From Adineta ricciae (lineage: Eukaryota > Rotifera > Eurotatoria > Adinetida > Adinetidae), in contig CAJNOJ010000071.1 in the NCBI GenBank assembly GCA_905250025.1, positions 1 to 64,000 of the forward strand: a DNA stretch of 64,000 bases. Reading direction: 5' to 3'. How positions within the stretch are numbered: position 1 is the first letter of the stretch; every line of letters starts with the position of its first letter. A model generated the notes under the pieces. That model was not told the DNA's origin. It saw only the letters and a program-made list of their open reading frames with translations, and searched no databases. Positions 58,026 to 64,000 of the stretch are shown here, in pieces. The translations under genes and the position numbers were made by a program.

Positions 58026-59974
58026 ATGAACTCGACATTTAATTCGTCATTGCCACTATCACCACCTACTTGTTCATTGCAAGCACGTGTATATTCGTCG
58101 GAATATCTATTCATTAAATTGTTAAATGCAACTTATTTACGTTTACTCATCGGTCCAGGTATTTTGTTAAATACACTTTGTCTGCTTGTTCTCTCTCGTC
58201 CGCGTATATCAAATAAATCTACGACTATTGTTTTCTTACGTTTTCTCGCCGTGTTCGATATCCTGGCGATTACATTGAAATATGCTCGCGCAGAAATCAA
58301 CTATCAGTCGACCGAAAAAGGCCATGAAATCTTCCTCTTGACTCCATCGATTTGCAAAACATTGTACGTTCTTATGAACTCCAGTATCTCGATCGCAATG
58401 TGGACAATTGCATTAATGAGTTTGTAAGTTTTCTCAATTTCGTTGCCATGCAAAACAACTGTTGTGTTTTCCATAGAGATAAGGCAGTTGCTGTCACTTA
58501 TCCATTCAAATCTGGGATATGGGTCACCACTCGACGAGCTGTATATATCTGTTGTTTGACAATCATCGTACTTTTATTGGCTAATCTTGCGTTTATTAAA
58601 CTATCTGGAATTCGAATGTCGAAAAATCACCGTAAATATTGTGGATTAATCGACGACTTATTTATTGTTGATCTTGTCACAGCTTCGATTCTCCCGATCG
58701 GTATGTATGTTTTTCTTTGACTTTAAGCAAAGAAGTCAGTTCTCTTCGACGATTAGATGTGAAATTTTCAAAGTAATCTAAATTATCTTCGAAAAAATTT
58801 ATTTTACTGAGTACATTGTTTCCAAGATAAATGCTTTCTAAAAGCAGCGAAGTCTTTTTATAGAACAATTAAACGGAAGTTTTATCAATAATGACGGAAT
58901 TTACATTTGAGTTACTTTCAAATAAACACGTTCATTGCACTTGTTGCAGATTCTGAAAACTTCATCATGCTAGATTTGATATCTCTATTGTAGTCGTCAG
59001 TCTTGAAGTTGATGACATGAGTTCTTTTAAAGATAATTTCATTTGTCACGAACAATATGAAACTGAGTTTCTGCTTAAAAACTAACAACAAAGTAATTAA
59101 ATAAAGCTAGAATCCTTCATGTCGTACAGCCACGAATGCTTCGAATAATGATCAGATATTTCCGAAAGCTGATCAACGAAACTTGACAATTATTTCTATT
59201 TCAGGGATAATCACATTGACAAACATTGTTATTGCCGTTGTTCTACATCGTGATTCGAACGTTTCCGTCGATTCCAAACTATCTGATGAAAGTCCGAGAC
59301 GTGAAACCGAACCGCAACTCAACGGTTCTCGAATATCAGTACCCTCGTTTCGTTTTCGTAGTTCAGCTAGTTCATCTATTACAACAACAGATATAGCCGT
59401 CGCTGCTAAACGACGTGCAAGTGCTCAAGTCACGCGCATGCTCCTAGCAGTGACATTATCGTTAATCATTTGCAATATTCCAAACACACTCTTCTTCTTA
59501 TTCGTTAAAGATACAAGACAAATACTTAATGGACGCTTATGTTCGAATATAACCGATCATGAAATCACATTATACAAATTTGGCTTTTATTCAAGTGTTC
59601 TACAAGATATTCTGTCGGATTTACCTCATATTTTCAATTTCTTTCTCTATTGTTTAGCTGGAAAGAAGTTTCGAAGTATATTTATCAGTAAAGTGCGACA
59701 TGTCCTTTATGAGCTTGGTTTGATAAAATCTAAAGAACGTCGTTTGACACATAGTACATGTCCATCAAAATCTGACTATACATCGGATAGAATGCCTCGA
59801 CAAAAATCCAATCGTTTATCTTCAATAAAATCACGGAAAAGCATCGAACTTCTACTGAATGGTAACACCTGTAAAACTGTGCTTAATCGTGACAGTAGAC
59901 ACTTGTCCTTATTAAGTAATTCCGACTTCGATACGGATGGACAACGTGGGCGCGCCTTCACTAGTCTACAATAA
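58026..59974 (+). CDS. Class A (rhodopsin-like) G-protein-coupled receptor, peptide-receptor type
   Basis: Three exons (58026-58423, 58477-58700, 59205-59974) give 463 residues with seven hydrophobic segments: LLIGPGILLNTLCLLVL (TM1, conserved N), VFDILAIT (TM2, conserved D), SISIAMWTIALMSL (TM3), ICCLTIIVLLLANLAFI (TM4), LVTASILPIGIITLTNIVIA (TM5, with P), MLLAVTLSLIICNIPNTLFF (TM6, P present), and FGFYSSVLQDILSDLPHI/NFFLYC (TM7). Cys in PSICKTL and KYCGL would form the ECL disulfide. N-terminal NST and NSS are glycosylation sites. DRY is replaced by LDK and NPxxY by NFFLY, a combination seen in FMRFamide-type invertebrate receptors. The ligand is unknown. The second intron is 504 bp, about ten times the local norm. 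Confidence 0.88.
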
Positions 59975-62900
59975 AATTGTGAGAATGTATATTTTCTTTT
60001 CTCTCTCTCTCTCTCACTCACTTCTGTGTTTTCATTTGCGTAATCTTTACTGATTAGAGCAAAGTCATAACTATCAAACTCTTTGTCAGACTATCATAAT
60101 GAAAATATATGTTAATTAGATGTTTAATAAATGGCCAATCAATCGTATTCTCATCGTTCTTGAGAACAGTTATCATATCAATAAATCATTGATATAACCT
60201 TCATTGTTATCGATTGTGCAGACATTTCAATATCAAAAACAATATTTCGTATCCATCATAAACGGGTGAAAAATATGTTTATTCTTTTTGGTTAGGCACG
60301 AATAAATTAGACATACACATTGACAACTAAAATGCGTAGAAGGTTTAGTCACACCCATCACAGCATAAGTTTTGTTTTCTATTCTTTCCATTTAAACTAT
60401 CCGATTGCAAATTTTCGATGACAGAGAAGAATGTCGATTTTGCAATATTAAATTTCTTGTCTGATTAAGCTTAACATGAGAAATATTTGCACTGTAACGT
60501 CTTTGAGAGTATATCTTGACCTTTTCTCAATGTTGAAGAGCTATGCATATAATCACAACCTTGTAAAGGCTACCGTGAAGTATTTAATCATACTCTTGGC
60601 AATTAAAAGTGTATATATGTTGAAGTATCCTCGCGACTTTGACATTGCATTTGCATATGTTGTTCGGCTTCGAAGTAATCGATGGAAAACTTCTCGTTCT
60701 TACCAGTTTAAATTTCGTTTACAGTGACATATTTAATATGTCCTAAAAAAAGACGATTTTGATCTACTGATGAATTATTTATACTCAGGCTATTGATATT
60801 GTAATGTGACGAAATATGTATATTGATAGTTTTCATTTTCATTCGCCCTCGAACTCGTTTAACCGACATATATGAGCTTTTTTTGTCACGTAGGTGTTTC
60901 GATCAGGAATTCTATTTCTCCTACACAATTGTACACAGAATGCTGATGATTGAAATTGTTCTTTTATTAAGATGTGTCGCTAGTAGTCAGTCGCTTGAAT
61001 ATATCTTTCATTTGCACAGAAATAATAAATATTAACCATTTCTTTTTGCAAATTTTTCCCTTCAAACCAACGAAATAGTTTCATTGTTGACGAAAAATCT
61101 TCGTCATACATATCCGATTGATTGTAGTGACATGTAAACAATATCATCGATCTACGTAGTTAACTCTACTTTCCCCTTGCAACGCATATTATCGAGGTAA
61201 ATTGGTATTGATTAATTTTTCTCTGAATATTTATTCACGCGCATATTGCTTTTTTTATACTTTGTTTATATTCAAGTTCGAATTTCTCGAAAGAGTCAAT
61301 AGACAAATAGCGCCATCAATCGTTTTCGTGTTGTTTATTTTCAAATTCAATACAACAATATTGAAATATATTTTCATCACGATTTTCAACAAAATATTCT
61401 TTCTATAATTTTATTCCTGATTTTCACTGGAAGTTTATCTTTCGAATATTCACATTTGTCCTTTATTAGAAACAAATTACGATGACTCATCGACATCATA
61501 CAGTATATTATACTAATAATAATTCTCGTTGCAGAAAATGTCCTCCAATCTTGTACATACGTATCGTTCTTTCTTGTTTCTATTTTAGATATGATTTTCT
61601 AGAGTTTATCTAATCGAATTATTCATCTTCAATTCTATATTAGATGAGTAAGTAATCAACCGTCGCTTTATCTTTGATAATTCTAACTGAATCAACAAAA
61701 GAAAAACCAGCAAACATGCGATGTTCTGTTTTGTACTGTAAAGACCTCTGCTCGTTATCTGTTAAATAGAATACTTTGATATCGCAGACGTATGGAGGAC
61801 GATGAAGTCAAGAACTATTCGAGAAAAGCAGAATCTACGCTCTACGGACAAGATTCTTCTCATTTGATATCTACTCATATATGTATTTGTATACATATGT
61901 CTGTCAGTTGATCAACACGTATGTTTTCTTCGTCGAGTATTAAGGATGAAAGTCGACGGATGTGTTTTCCATTAAGAATTTCTCTTCGATTTGTTTAATG
62001 AGTACGAATGACGTCAGCAATCGTCGTTCATTTTGCTCAGAGATAGAATTCGATTAGAAAGACTCATCATTATGCGTAAACAAATCTCATCGATGCACGA
62101 GAGAAAGCCGAGAGAAGAAAAAAAATAGTTAATATCTAATCAAATACGCTAGGATGTTAGAAAGACTGTTCTTCTATAAACAAAACACATACGTCCTTGT
62201 TTTAGACAGACGTTCGATATCGAACACCTTTTTTTCATCTCCGTCGATGTCGTTGCTTTTTTAATGATGTGCTTCATGTATTCATACGATTATTTCGCTT
62301 ATCCGCGACAGTATCTTGGCTCGTAATGAGAAAGAAATACTATTATATACCTTCAAGCATGTAACTGAGCTGAATGAACATTGAGGGAGAAAAACGTAAA
62401 TTGATTTTGATCATTTGCATGAAGCAGGTGAAAAATAGATTTTTAACTTGAAATAACTCGGATAGGGATTGTATGCAGGGTTTATGATTACTATCTTGAT
62501 GACAAGAACGTAAGTCATGCGCACTTGTATACATGGAAAGATCAAAAATGCACTATATAAATCACGGACTCCAACGATGAATGAAGGTTATTAGAAAGAC
62601 TAAACTACTCGATAACTGAATCTATTCGTTTTAGTACGATTGGATTAAGAAATTGGTTATACATGATCAGTAAGTGATACATCAAAGGTAATTCAGCTCT
62701 CTGACTTTTCTTTTCTTTTTCAAGAATACTTTGTTAGGAGAAGGTAAAATTGATTGTTGTTTGAATAGTATGACTTTAATCTCTTCGGAATTAAACAATT
62801 TTGAGATGCACGAATAATTCCTTTTGATCTCGTTTTTATTAATGAAAAGATCTAGGCATATATGTGCTCGATTGCTTTGTTCTAATCTCGGATGCATAGT

Positions 62901-64000
62901 GTTTTTTTTCGTGCGTCTGTGTTTGATGTCGAAATATCACAAAAATAAACTCGATTATTTTTTAGTAAATAAGAACTTTTACGATTGTTGCTGTCATCAC
63001 GAATTGTAATAAAATTTTCGTTAATAGAAAACGGCATTCTTTCTCTCGAACAGATTCGACTATATAATCTAAGCCATATGATTGACTCGCTTCGATCAGA
63101 TGTCTATAGTTTTTTTCTGTGTGAAGTTGAAGCTACTTGACCTTGCGTGTTCTTTATCTTTCGACTGAAATTTTACAATATGTAAGCAGTGATCGCAAAT
63201 ACTTTCTTATTCCATTTGCTTTTCAAGGTCTTTCTTGGTAAGAAATTTGTACGATACCATTATTTTATAAGCTCAAGTAGTTTGCTTACTCATTCACTCT
63301 CTGCTTCTTTCTCATTTGACCGCCTACTACTTCCTCCATGACACGATATTTTCATGGTATATATCATGCTTTTCTCTTCTTCATTTTTGCTACACGTTAT
63401 TACTCAAAAGGGCAAAAAAGTTATTTCATAATAACAAGGGTTAAATGTCCATTTTCATGAGGAGATCAAAAGGAATTGCATGCCTTTTCTTTTCTGAACG
63501 GCAGAGTGACCTGTATGCTCGAATTCGAACGCACCGGCGAACACAAGCAGAAATTCGTTCCGTTTACTACAAGTTCTTTCTTTTTTCTCGTTGCTTCACT
63601 TCGATATACATGCGTGTATGTATATGCGTTGTTAGTCACGATCACGACAGCTGATTTGTTCGCTTTTCAAATAGCGAGGGAATAATAGATAGAGAGAACG
63701 AGAAAAGAAAGTGAAGGAGCACAACTTACTACTAGAAAAGTAAATGTAAACGAACGAATCAGAGAAGAAGAATTTTCTTTCACACGTATGCATTCAGCAT
63801 CATTGTATTTGAAGTTGTGTTCATCATTATCGCGCTTTTGTGATATGATGATGAAAGTTTCTCTCACTTTTTTTGCCCTGTGACATGTAAAAAATTGAAT
63901 ATACAATGATGATGTCGACACAATGACGATTGGCAAACTTCTTTTTTCATTTATCATCACTTATACGTTTACTCTTGTCTATTGTTCTATCTTTTCTAGG
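59975..64000. other. Gene-poor interval to the end of the window
   Basis: It starts with the GPCR 3' UTR, including a TC-rich run at about 59998-60015. No open frame has protein-like composition or a recognised motif. It may contain introns or distal exons of a gene lying beyond 64000. No RNA gene is recognised. Confidence 0.5.

Noticed and set aside
1-64000. tRNA genes, rRNA, telomeric repeats, spliced-leader RNA and transposon termini
   Set aside because: I scanned by eye for B-box-like GGTTCGANTCC, long terminal repeats, reverse-transcriptase motifs and leader-like sequence and found none. A covariance-model search would be decisive.

Overview
The window is nuclear DNA from a small-genome animal. 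It is AT-rich, nearly every gene is cut by introns of about 45-60 bp with GT-AG borders, and the recognisable proteins are animal housekeeping proteins (UGDH, GNL1, TOM22, PWP1, PSMB5, a MICOS subunit) mixed with metazoan families (EGF/chitin-binding protein, Ly6/uPAR protein, class A GPCR, RING/B-box protein, SOCS-box protein). A eukaryotic RNA-dependent RNA polymerase, an eglin/potato-inhibitor-I protein and the short introns together fit a bdelloid rotifer. That assignment is inference; the sequence contains no ribosomal marker.

Plus-strand block 1 (1-25.7 kb). Positions 421-17818 hold at least 16 phase-compatible exons of one giant, low-complexity, probably disordered protein of unknown function. 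Its 5' end lies outside the window or was not found. A candidate internal first exon (10284-10389) would give a shorter isoform. Next come four genes head-to-tail: a 2H-phosphoesterase-like protein (19325-20104), UDP-glucose 6-dehydrogenase (20112-22183, only 7 bp downstream), the circularly permuted GTPase GNL1 (22496-24696) and the mitochondrial import receptor TOM22 (25146-25739).

Minus-strand block (27.1-52.2 kb). In coordinate order it holds a RING/B-box protein, a large RdRP of RNA-silencing type, a GPI-type Ly6 protein, a secreted multi-EGF protein ending in a peritrophin-like chitin-binding domain, a secreted potato-inhibitor-I protein, a MICOS MIC26/MIC27-like subunit, an uncharacterised 445-residue protein, a SOCS-box protein, the WD40 ribosome-biogenesis factor PWP1, a PAM2-motif protein resembling the N-terminal half of SECIS-binding protein 2, and a 31-codon small ORF.

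Plus-strand block 2 (52.5-64 kb). The catalytic proteasome subunit beta-5 is followed by a gene-poor stretch. A single class A GPCR (58026-59974) sits between about 4.3 kb and 4.0 kb of DNA in which I see no gene.

I found no tRNA, rRNA, CRISPR array or intact transposon. Exon borders were read by eye from splice consensus, frame and homology, so individual borders may be off by a base. For genes where I worked out every border the summed exon length is a multiple of three.
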